Shown here one piece after another: positions 50,101 to 57,568 of a stretch of DNA of 64,000 bases. The stretch spans positions 310,001 to 374,000 of the forward strand of contig JAHQIW010005224.1 in the NCBI GenBank assembly GCA_019055375.1, given 5' to 3'. Below the pieces are notes generated by a model. That model saw nothing but the letters and a program-made list of their open reading frames with translations. It was not told the DNA's origin and ran no database searches. This stretch comes from Parelaphostrongylus tenuis (lineage: Eukaryota > Nematoda > Chromadorea > Rhabditida > Metastrongylidae). Position 1 is the first letter of the stretch, and the number at the start of each line of letters is the position of its first letter. The translations under genes and the position numbers were made by a program.

Positions 50101-53100
50101 GGCTTTTCAGGAAGGTGAGCCTATTATCAGAGTGATCGTTTTCCAATCTATTTACTAACCATCCAGGATGTAGTGAGAAAGCTCTGTCCTGTGATACAAG
50201 TCTCTAAACAGTAGTGTAAATAATGAAACACGCCATCCTGAGAGGACCAATGCCTGTGCTCCTACACGGTTAGAAAGTAGGAATTTTGTGCCAGGGAATT
50301 GATTTTCTCATATATTTTAATGACAGTGGCTTCTAATTTAATTCTACCATACGTTCCACAGAGCTACACAATATGATATGACAACTTGATTGCAATAAGT
50401 TTACCTGAACATAATTTTCATTGTAGAGAATACATTTGATTGGAAGAAAATGATTTTGAAACCAATCAGAATTCATTCTATTTGACCGCGTATTGCAGTG
50501 GTATGATGTTACAATAAACCCAATAATGTAAGTGGTGTGGCAAAAACATTCCCGTCAGCCGGATTCAAACCCAGATTTCACTCTTTCCGAGAGCGTGTGC
50601 TGAACTGTTGCGCCACCGACGCTCGTTTTTGTCTTCTCAAGGCGTTACATGAACTCCTAACGAGACAGTGTAGAATTGTGAAATATCGAGAAATCTTCAT
50701 ACTTTCTCGTTCAACAGACCTCATTAATCTTTTTACTGATGAGATGGCTATCTTCGAGCGTGCAGCAGGGCGAGAGGAGGTGCACGGGGATCCTCCAGTA
50801 CTCCAGCTCATAGCGTAGCCTTATAGGGCAGATATCCATTGGTCGGTGTAGTTTGCCTGAAAGACGACAAAGGTTGCCTCGTAATGTTTCGGTGACATTG
50901 AAAACTAAAAGATATTACATCATTAAATCGAGCGATCTCACGACTGGTGTACTGATAGTTGTAGAAAAAAATCCGTTCTATTGCTTAAAAAATGATTTTT
51001 ACAAATGTATTTTGTGCGTACTTGAGCTCATCGGAAAGTTCATTTTCTTGTTCATCAATCGATATATCATTTGTCCACGCAACCCTCAGAATGGAACTGT
51101 CCAAGGAAGATATTCGTCTGCTGCTCTGCTTCCCCTACGAATGGGGTGCCAACGTTTTTGAGGCTCATCGACAAATCTGCGAAGCTTATGGTGGCTTAGT
51201 CGTACAGCTCAGCGCTGTTTCAAGACATTGCGTGAAAATGGAGACCGATTGACCGACAATCCGAGAGTTACGTCCACGAGAAGTTGATCGCCAAGCAGTC
51301 GTCAATGGAATTGAAGAGGATCCATCGATGAATTGCCGAGTGATGGCTGACGATTTTGGTTGTGATCCAATGATGATTCGACAAATCTCTCGGACATATG
51401 TGCTGGCGAATATGTGGCTTGATGTCTTGATGTGGAATGAGGCTATTTCGACTATCAATTTGTCTTTTGTCTTTTGCTTGAGCTTAATTGGTATACAAAC
51501 CTTCGATACTTTTTAAAAATAAAGCAGAACTTTTCCTACATCCTAGTATTAATAGTATATGTAAGTGAAAAAAAACTTTGTTGAGCCATGTATTTCACTT
51601 CTTTCTCTTTTTTACCCAGAATCAGAGATCATTCTCTTAATCTTCTTTTGGCCACTCATTTACTGGTTTGGTGATTCTTATTCTGCACTTACTCACGCAC
51701 TTGGTATACATACCAGTCAATCTCAAAAACATCTAGATGTTACTGCATCATTTACGTAGTTTAGTGCCTAAGCTCGCGTTCTCAATGGAGTCTTCCAACA
51801 TGATTGCCCTTTACATAACTTGCCAAATTCCACAATACAGTGCACCTTTCTTAAACTTTAGACTTCAAACTCTCTTTGAGCAGCATGGGGAAACAATGAA
51901 GAGACATGACTTCCGATTTATTAGCTCATGGCCCTTATACAGAGGATATTCAATATTAGACGCTCCGAGCATATTGCGCTCAAGTTAGAGACTTGGTAAT
52001 AGGAAGGCAACTGGAAACAGTCTTTCTGTTGCCGTCACGTCTCAAATAGAAGCCCACATATAGATCTGAAATACGCAGGCTTCTGTGGAAGGGACAACTA
52101 TGCTTTCTTATCTACTGTACACACATTATAGGTAAGCATTTCGAGTCGGTCATTAAACAAGTAGAATGTAAAAATATATTCAAGAAATTACGAAGGAAAG
52201 ACATCTAATGTTGACCGTTCAAGTTTACCTCTTCAAAAACGGCTTCGTTGCAAAATGGCACAGAAAACATAGTACCAAAAACGTAATCGTCCATCTTTTC
52301 TCCTGTCATTAATTTACACACAAAAGGAGCACTTGACGCGCGGCAGGCGGTGGGATAGTGCGACAATCAATGGCCCAATATGGGCCACACGGTTCCGAAT
52401 GGGTTAAAGCGGGCGGAGGCAAGCACTTTATTAGAACGGATAGGCACTTGTATGGGTACAAAAAAAATCAAGAACAAAGCTGCAATTGTGAATACTTTAG
52501 GTATGAAGAAGGAACAAGGAAACAAAGAGGCATTCAGTATAAATTCCGGTTTACTCGCACAGGAACCTAAAAGACTAGCACTCAAAATTCTTGAAGCAAT
52601 GCATGGTATGGAGGATTTTCTTACAACTGTGAATACCTCCCTCATTTAAAAGATGTGATATAGAAGCAGAAAAAGGCTGGTTTGAACCTTTCAGGAGCAT
52701 GGCATCCTATAGTATGCCGTTCGAACGACGTATCACTAGTGCGTCGACTTTAGTGTAGATACGAAAGTATGCGCAGTTTCCTTGGAATTCGCAAAACTAG
52801 CGCACCGCACCTAGTTCATGACACGTTCTGCTACCTGGTGCACACACATAATTTCTTTCGTCTTTTTCAAGTTTCCATGAATTCTGCGTGATTTTCTACT
52901 TTAGCGGTCTAGTTATCAAGCAAAATCAGTCCGTTGAGCATGAAGACAAAATTTTCAACTTTGAGATTGTGCAAAAAAATCGTGACACGCGTAGAGCCGA
53001 TCCCCACTGACCAGTAATCAGGCAGTCAACAACGAAAACGCCCTAAGGAACGCCGCAACTAGGCCCTCTTCGAGATTGCAAAGTTATTCGCTTAACCAGT

Positions 53101-56100
53101 AGGCTAGCGTATAATAATATAGGTATAATAATATAGGTATAATAATATAATAAATAGGTATAATAGGTCAGCATTTAATAAAGTTCACTCTAAGCAAAAA
53201 AAAACCACGATATTTATCTCCCAGTTTTGATATCCTCTCATTCTAATATCATATCCGGATGTAAGCAGACCTTAAAAATCAGATACCAAGGAACTGCTTG
53301 TTGAAAATGAAGCCCAACTCTCCGTACGATGCCAGATTATGGGTGGATAGGCAATTCTGTGCTGTTTCGCTGACTACTCTCACTAAGCCGTGCACTCTCC
53401 CTAGCAAGACTCTTCTCGACAAAACTCATTTCTATAGTAAAGTGAAGAGCACGTGTGGCGCTTTGGTTAGAGGTGCTCTGCATCGCACACAAAGGCCATG
53501 ATTCATCCGTCGTTAATGGCTCACCAAGCCATCCATTCTTCCGGGGTCGTTGAATTGGTGCCAGAATGGTCTCATATTTGTTTGGGAGAATAAGCAGCAC
53601 TAACTCGGTTCATTGGGAGGCCACCGCGAGTCATTGTAAAGGCCAAATATGTATTCAATGATCTCAAGCAAAGTTAAAAATTGAGGACGAATGCATGGCG
53701 CATCCCTCAGGGATGGATCAACGTCGAGAGCCTTACACTTTCTATCCTTCACAGTAGAGTGTGCTCCGATAGCTCTTTTATGTAAAAGTGGTAATACAAA
53801 CTATATATCCTACCAGCAGTCAAATGACTACAAAAAGTCATTGAAAAAAACTATGTCCGGCGATAGAGGTCAGTGCACAGCGGGGGCATAAAAGAATGCG
53901 AACCGTCCGTTCGAAAAAAAGAACACCGTTCGAAACGAACTAAAGGCGTGCATACAAACCTTTACACGCGTTCGCGAATGGATCAAAGAAACATTCTACC
54001 ACGTTATTGAACCTTCCTTAAGGGTTGTTGCACTAAGGTGATGAGAATGCTTAACTAAATGGATTGCAGGTTAGTTTAGTCCATTCAAAGTTTTAAATGA
54101 ATTGAACTCCACCAAAACGTTAGCTTTTGTAAAGTAAATATTGTATTTGCAATCCCATATCTGTCTATCAAGAACGCATAAACATGTTTTGATGGATTCG
54201 CGCTTTGCAAAAACCACCCAGGTACATTACAAGAGCAACACAAGCGTCAACTAGAGAACATTTCTTATTGGACAACTATCCTTTTCATTCAGATTCTAAT
54301 TTCTAGAACCTTCTCGCGAGTTGAAAATTTAAAGTCATATGAAACTTTCACTCCCCTCCTCGTAGACCTATAATACGTGCGTTTTGAGTAATTTCAATGA
54401 AGCCCTATGATTTGGTATGTAGTGACGCAATGATAGTAAGAAACGTTTATTAAACACTCGATCAGCTTAAAGAAGCCCTAATTTGACTCCGTAACATGCT
54501 CATCAATGCTCACATTCCTTCGATAACGCGAAATTAACCTTGTGTGGAAACAGTTCATAACCTTTGGTTTGAGCCAGAATACACCAGCACAGCAACCATA
54601 GATTCGTACTGAAAATCTGCTGGGCGAGATTTCAATAGTATTTGTGAGAAATTTGAAAAATTTTCAACCAAAAGCCGGATATGCAAAAAAGTTGGGGGCG
54701 CTGATGGATGATGAATTGCGTGGGAACGAATCGGATGCAACAATTTACTGGAATTCATAAAGCGTGGTAAATTTAATGTTAGGCAACGTAATGTAATAAA
54801 TAAATGTATAAATAAGTGTAACATTTCCAAAAAAATACTATATCACAATGGAACCCACTGTTTTTCAAGAGCTATGATAACTATGCGCATATCGTCTTTC
54901 ATTTAATTTTACGTGCCAACTTCTTGTTCTTCTATAAAAGAAATAATACTTATTGGACTTTTTCGTTTAAAAAAGTGTGTTTAATGTTTTCACTACAAGT
55001 AAAAATCAATAGGAAAACGCACCAGAGATGAAAAAGTCGACAATATACTCGAATATTATCGGACTCCGCTCGAAGTAGTACTCGTCGGCGTGTTCAAAAT
55101 AAGCATCACAATCGGTCAGCCTCTCGATGTGCGACTTTCGACAGAACGCTGACAATCTGCAGTCGTCCACACGACGGGTTATCTTTAATAGAAAAAGAAA
55201 GCTTATGCATAGGTCGCGTTCTAACCGCCGATAGATATAGTTACATAAGCATAGAGGCATTATAACAAATCTATCTAAGGTATAATTCTATTCTACAAAC
55301 GTCTAATTATACTGTTTTCTAGCAGTGGTATGATGTTGAGACATACGTCTACGAAAACTGAGTGGTACGCAAAAACTCGACTTCAAGCTGGAGTTGAACC
55401 CGCGTTTCGCACTTAGCAGGGGCGTGTGCTACCACTACACCACCAAAGTCACCGCTTTGCCACCTTTTTCTCTTCGACATGAATCATCGAAACAGCCAGT
55501 AATCAACGTTTAACATGTCTCGTCTGGTAAACACAAATAGGCAATGGACACAGTTGTGCTGACAGTGTTTTCTATATGTACAACGTGTATTTCTTCAATG
55601 TTACTGCTTTCTAGCAGTGGTTAAATGTTCAGATATAGATTAAGAAAGTTGATTGGCTGTTGATAGCTACGATAGGTCATGTCGATGTGAAGAATGGTAG
55701 TAGGGCGGGCATCAGTGGTGAAGTGGTAGCACGCGTCTTCGGTAAGGGTGAAACGGGGGTTCAACTCTCGCCTGAGATTGAGTTTCTTGCGTAAGACTAA
55801 TCTTCTTGAATCTATCTAAAGTGGTAATTCACTGGCACCATTCGTTGAACCCTAGGAATGGTAGACTTGTTATTGAATTCAACAAGAATAGGTGGGAAAG
55901 TTCTAAAATGATGATCGAATCGAATTGAGACATTGTTCCAACTGCCAAAACAACCGTTCGAAAGAGACAATGAATGTCAGGAACAATGAAGTTTGTCTCA
56001 CATGACCTGATTTATTGGAAAAATAGACATTATTGCAATTATAAGGCTATCATAAACGGAAATGCCGAGTTTTTTTAGATGTAGTATATGAAGTCTTTTA

Positions 56101-56541
56101 AATAAGTAGACACTCCATTTTTTCTTCTTCACAATCATTTTACTGAGTTATGCGACTATTTACAATTCCTCGAGAGGGATTTGTTCTGGTGACTCTGTCG
56201 ATTCTCTTTTACTTCGAATCCTATAAGATAACGAGTGAGTGATTAACGAATGCTCCGTAGAAAAATCAGTGGAAGCGCCTTAGAAAGCATGTTGCTATTT
56301 GAGATTGATCAGTGTAAAGCATATAGCGAAAATTTAGCATTAAGCATATAGTAGGGAAGTTGAACTACTCCTATGTTGCCCCAACCTCTCCTCATGTCTG
56401 ACGGATTAGCAAAAAAATGTGTAGTGCGCTTTTCGATGGTGGATTGAGTTCAGAGTGCAGGCCATTACGTCTATCTGTGGTACATCGGCTCGAGTATATG
56501 TATGCTTGCATATACGATTACATAGATGCATATATATATGC

Positions 56542-56583
<42 letters not shown>

Positions 56584-57557
56584 TAGATAGATAGATAGAT
56601 AGATAGATACTAGATATAGATATAGATCGATCGATCGCTAGATAGATAAATAGATAGATAGATAGATAGATGGATAAAGAGTGTGAGGGAGAGAGCGAGA
56701 GAACCATGAGCGCATGTTGCGCAGTGGTTAGAGGTGTTCTGCGTCACACACAAGGTAAATGGTTTGATCACCAGCTCACAGCCCACCAAGCCATCCATCC
56801 CTCCGGGTCGGTAAATTGGTTCCGGACTGATGGCACACTTGTCTGAGAGGATAAACAGCACTAACTCGGTACAGCGGGTGGTGACCGCGAGTTATTGCAA
56901 AGGCCATATATGCATCCAATAACCTCAGACAGAGTTAAAATTTGAAGACGAGTCCATGGCACATCCCCTAGGGATTGACCAACGCCGAGAGCTTTATTTA
57001 TCTTTTACATAAAACCTTATGTTCAAGTACTCGAGGATCTATGGAAGCATGGGTTTCAAAGCACGTCGATTGGGTTAAAGGCGTGTAATCGCGTGACTGA
57101 CAAATACATGAGACGAGTTCTGCGCATCGCTACAATACGGTATCACCTCACGAATATGTCGAAATGAACAACGGGTTCTAAGTAGATAGAAGCACGTGAG
57201 AAGCAATGAAAATGAGGAGCTTAAATGGAAAAGGCTTCCACTAAGTAGGTATTTCCCATTTGAAAGTTTGCATTGCGGCAGGAATGTACCGAAATCGTGC
57301 TCAAGCAAATCTGAGTAATTTGATATTTACACCTGTAATTGAATAACAGGCAAATAAGTGGCACTCACTAATTGCTCTGGTATTAAGAAAAGGTCGGCTC
57401 ATGATTCGTGTGCAAAAAATATCAAATAAATTGAGTATATAATTATGAAAATTACCATTTCGTGTGACAGCCTCGCTCTTCGTCCTCCCACGTTAATACG
57501 AACAATTGGTGATGACACAGAACTATTTTCTTGTAGCAAATGACATATCTCATCCAT
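37958..57557 (-). CDS. Voltage-gated potassium channel alpha subunit (Kv type, T1 + six TM segments), 12-13 exons
   Basis: Forms a tetrameric voltage-gated K+ channel of the plasma membrane (family knowledge). Exons on the minus strand: 57557-57456, 55182-55023, 52302-52229, 50806-50720, 47260-47101, 47010-46932, 46850-46793, 46193-46090, 45568-45419, 43814-43725, 40375-40322, then 39612-39455 (short end) or 39612-39469 joined to 38148-37958 (long end). All boundaries are GT-AG with matching phases. Landmarks: T1 start INVGG and DEYYFERSP; T1 end LEYWRIP; S1 KVFSIVSAGFVLLSLLG; S2 CMAYFTAEYLARF; S3 NVIDVLTILPFVIEM; S4 RVMRLARVARIFKLAR with a basic residue every third position; filter TTVGYGD; S6 GIIVLAFPISMIIDKF. 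Exon lengths sum to 1,276 bases, which is 425 codons plus one, matching a single extra base near 46172. The predicted product is about 424 residues (short) or 483 (long). It looks closest to the Kv2/Shab-like and nematode KVS group, but I did not assign an orthologue. Introns hold many repeats. Confidence 0.93.
39223..39235 (-). promoter_or_regulatory. Tandem polyadenylation signals after the short Kv end
   Basis: Two AATAAA hexamers on the minus strand (39228-39223 and 39235-39230), about 220 bases after the TAG of exon 12. They fit a transcript that ends without using the 37958-38148 exon. Confidence 0.45.
39455..39612 (-). CDS. Kv channel exon 12: S6 and short C-terminus
   Basis: Encodes GGKVVAAMASVCGIIVLAF, then PISMIIDKFAES (S6) and a basic tail APKKSKARRALF ending at TAG (39455-39457). 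The S6 Pro-X-Pro hinge is Pro-Ile-Ser. Two AATAAA signals lie about 220 bases downstream on this strand. A GT after 39469 allows splicing in frame to 38148. Confidence 0.93.
39774..40060 (-). repeat. MITE-like repeat inside the last Kv introns
   Basis: Same family as 30.17 kb (TTGAGCCAACATGTTATGTG, CAGTCGGGCAGTACCCTTCG). It then turns into the inverted half (GGCTCAAACAATAATTAG ... GAGCGGTCCTAAGAAAACAC). It lies in the intron between the filter exon and the S6 exon. Orientation is nominal. Confidence 0.6.
40322..40375 (-). CDS. Kv channel exon 11: selectivity filter
   Basis: A 54-base exon encoding VITMTTVGYGDLVPITA, the K+ selectivity filter. Acceptor TTTTCAG. The donor is GTATTC. Confidence 0.97.
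40864..41824 (+). pseudogene. Tc1/mariner-superfamily transposase, inactive, in Kv intron 10
   Basis: A degraded transposase frame starts near 40876 with MDRKNQRIAVIELHKTG, then FYRAVKRLKETGEVEDR (helix-turn-helix region). Later blocks are TDEKIFTVELHHN, PASMMIWAAFGPP, FGAEELTLQQNWAPTQ, WPSNSPNLNPVGYFAW and ATRYSSAAVIEKVLARS. Family members have QQDSAP and SPDLNP; here both acidic residues are Asn, and several in-frame stops and shifts occur. A dead copy, opposite to the host gene. Confidence 0.8.
42088..42375 (-). repeat. MITE-like repeat in Kv intron 10
   Basis: Same family: TTATTTGAGCCAACATGTCA, GTCTCGTCAGTCAAGCAC, then AAGTCAAGTGAAATTATCAC and CACTCGATTGCTCTTTGACT. Listed on the gene's strand only because it is intronic; the element has no clear polarity. 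Confidence 0.6.
43725..43814 (-). CDS. Kv channel exon 10: S5 end, turret and pore helix
   Basis: Encodes GIMLFSTAIYFFERDEP (end of S5), then KFYSIPAACWW, matching the FxSIPxxxWW pore-helix block. The final codon TGT is split with exon 11. Donor GTAAGT is strong. Confidence 0.95.
44061..44290 (-). mobile_element. tRNA-derived SINE, family B, in Kv intron 9
   Basis: Minus strand: GCCATAGCCGAGTGGTTGTG head, CACGACGCGCGTGGAACCAA, then AATGCCACAGTAAGGATATC, ATTTCAAAGGTCATGC, and CGGGATCCGCACTAG at the end. Confidence 0.7.
44787..44858 (+). repeat. Ser/Leu-like tRNA-related sequence in Kv intron 9
   Basis: ATGCCGAGTGGTCAGTAATA (A box type of class II tRNAs) and GCTCGTTCGATCCCATCC (B box). The surrounding 44640-44880 block is G+C-rich relative to its neighbours and looks like another tRNA-derived repeat. 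Not a credible functional tRNA. Confidence 0.4.
45419..45568 (-). CDS. Kv channel exon 9: S4 voltage sensor and S4-S5 linker
   Basis: Encodes 49 residues. S4 reads RVMRLARVARIFKLAR, with R, R, R, R, K, R at every third position. It is followed by YSTGLRAFGETMKKSAAEL, the S4-S5 linker, and the start of S5 (LSMLGMFLLT). Acceptor TTTCAG, donor GTGGGA. Confidence 0.96.
46090..46193 (-). CDS. Kv channel exon 8: S3, contains a one-base frameshift
   Basis: Starts in phase 0 as AKFVRSP, the conserved block before S3, but this frame soon hits a stop. From about 46171 a +1 frame reads LNVIDVLTILPFVIEM and then NELQWMKNFR, the S3 and S3-S4 loop. The reading is restored if one base near 46172 is treated as extra. 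Splice sites (TTTTCAG, GTATGT) are strong. It could be an assembly error or a real lesion. Confidence 0.9.
46793..46850 (-). CDS. Kv channel exon 7: S2
   Basis: Encodes CMAYFTAEYLARFSVNPMK. The FTAEYLARF block matches the WFTxEYLxRF core of S2, including the conserved acidic residue. Acceptor TTTCAG, donor GTACGT. Confidence 0.92.
46932..47010 (-). CDS. Kv channel exon 6: end of S1 and S1-S2 loop
   Basis: Encodes 25 residues with split codons at both ends: LILSSMPELQ, then a charged extracellular loop, then VLRWLEM. xxMPELQ corresponds to the LxTLPEFQ block. Acceptor TTTAG. The donor, GTG followed by GTCCGT, is non-ideal but keeps phase with exon 7. Confidence 0.85.
47101..47260 (-). CDS. 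Kv channel exon 5: T1-S1 linker and S1
   Basis: Encodes 53 residues plus one base. The linker contains RHNLYRLLENPRSSMAAKV, matching the LWxLLExPxSSxAA motif that precedes S1 in Kv channels. S1 then runs VFSIVSAGFVLLSLLG. Acceptor CATTTTAG, donor GTAAAT, both good. Confidence 0.93.
47885..48140 (+). mobile_element. tRNA-derived SINE, family B, in Kv intron 4
   Basis: Head GGCCAAGTGATTGTGTAGCT, body GAGCGCCCTATGGAACGCC and CCCAGGTTGCGAGGGAACG, end CTGTGAAGACGGATAATAAA. Opposite to the host gene. Confidence 0.65.
48600..49750. other. G+C-richer block in Kv intron 4, origin unclear
   Basis: Contains internal near-repeats (GACCTTAGAGAGCAAATGGT and GACCTTAGACAGGAAATGGT) and a composition unlike its neighbours. 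It could be a solo LTR or part of an LTR element, but no terminal repeats or primer-binding site were identified. Confidence 0.25.
50552..50624 (-). repeat. tRNA-like fragment in Kv intron 4
   Basis: Minus strand: GTCGGTGGCGCAACAGTTCA and CTGGGTTTGAATCCGGCTGA. Same family as 1.15 and 5.16 kb. It lies just before exon 4. Confidence 0.5.
50720..50806 (-). CDS. Kv channel exon 4: end of T1 (LEYWRIP)
   Basis: Encodes 29 residues: LEYWRIPVHLLSPCC followed by a polar linker ending KKINE. LEYWxIP and the paired cysteines are typical of the end of Kv T1 domains. The acceptor (CTATGAG) is weak for a nematode. The donor is GTCTGT. Confidence 0.82.
51090..51520 (+). pseudogene. Mariner transposase N-terminal relic in Kv intron 3
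   Basis: From ATG at 51091: MELSKEDIRLLLCFPYEWG, then EAHRQICEAYGG, then frameshifted remains including DNPRV and a DPSMNCRVMADDFGC block resembling the ExDPRxTxxxLAxxLGC motif. Stops interrupt all frames. Confidence 0.6.
52229..52302 (-). CDS. Kv channel exon 3: late T1 domain
   Basis: Encodes about 24 residues ending VPFCNEAVFEE, which lines up with the C-P-x-x-F-x-E-E part of Kv T1 domains. It starts after GACAG and ends before GTAAAC. It fits phase 1 to phase 0, and the next exon continues LEYWRIP, giving the expected EELEYW join. A second acceptor three bases further in is also possible. The stretch before the cysteine is longer than usual. Confidence 0.75.
53107..53168. repeat. Short tandem repeat, unit ATAATAATATAGGT
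   Basis: Three to four imperfect copies of a 14-base unit, followed by shorter TAGGTATAATAGGT remains. In Kv intron 2. A family B SINE fragment precedes it at 53020-53105 (GAACGCCGCAACTAGGCCCT, CGAGATTGCAAAGTTATTCG). Confidence 0.8.
53441..53760 (+). mobile_element. tRNA-derived SINE, family A, in Kv intron 2
   Basis: Head GTGTGGCGCTTTGGTTAGAGG and body CACCAAGCCATCCATTC, CACCGCGAGTCATTGTAAAG, ending CGTCGAGAGCCTTACAC. Inserted opposite to the host gene. Confidence 0.75.
55023..55182 (-). CDS. Kv channel exon 2: T1 domain core
   Basis: Encodes 53 residues plus one base, from ITRRVDDCRL through DAYFEHADEYYFERSP to VDFFIS. The D-E-Y-Y-F-E-R-S-P stretch corresponds to the family's NEYFFDRHP block, and FFISG to the FYRTG block. 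Acceptor AAAG, donor GTGCGT. Confidence 0.9.
55310..55805. repeat. Inverted pair of tRNA-like sequences in Kv intron 1
   Basis: Minus copy about 55380-55450 (GGTGTAGTGGTAGCAC, GCGGGTTCAACTCC). Plus copy about 55708-55780 (GGTGAAGTGGTAGCACGC, GGGGGTTCAACTCTCGCC). TCTAGCAGTGGTATGATGTT and TCTAGCAGTGGTTAAATGTT precede them in direct order at 55318 and 55610. Confidence 0.65.
56520..56690. repeat. TA and GATA microsatellite in Kv intron 1
   Basis: A TA run with embedded CATATA, then several GATA repeats with a GATC interruption. Abuts the family A SINE at 56700. Confidence 0.95.
56700..57005 (+). mobile_element. tRNA-derived SINE, family A, in Kv intron 1
   Basis: Head TGTTGCGCAGTGGTTAGAGG and body CACCAAGCCATCCATCC, GGTGACCGCGAGTTATTGC, ending GCCGAGAGCTTTATTT. 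Directly preceded by the GATA/TA microsatellite at 56520-56690. Confidence 0.75.
57456..57557 (-). CDS. Kv channel exon 1: start codon and first T1 strand
   Basis: Encodes 34 residues from ATG at 57557, including INVGGRRARLSHEM, the opening NVGG-type motif of the Kv T1 tetramerisation domain. An in-frame TAG lies directly before the ATG, so this is the most upstream start in this exon. The donor is ATG followed by GTAATT, phase 0. Confidence 0.88.
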
Positions 57558-57568
57558 CTAAAATGTCT
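57558..57568 (-). promoter_or_regulatory. Acceptor-like sequence abutting the Kv start codon
   Basis: The minus strand reads ACATTTTAG directly before ATG. In nematodes such a site can accept a spliced leader or join a 5' non-coding exon. Which applies cannot be decided here. Confidence 0.4.

Noticed and set aside
52367..52649. Overlapping open frames on both strands as an extra Kv exon or gene
   Set aside because: Neither frame matches a Kv block, and the adjacent exon at 52229-52302 already completes the T1 domain in phase.
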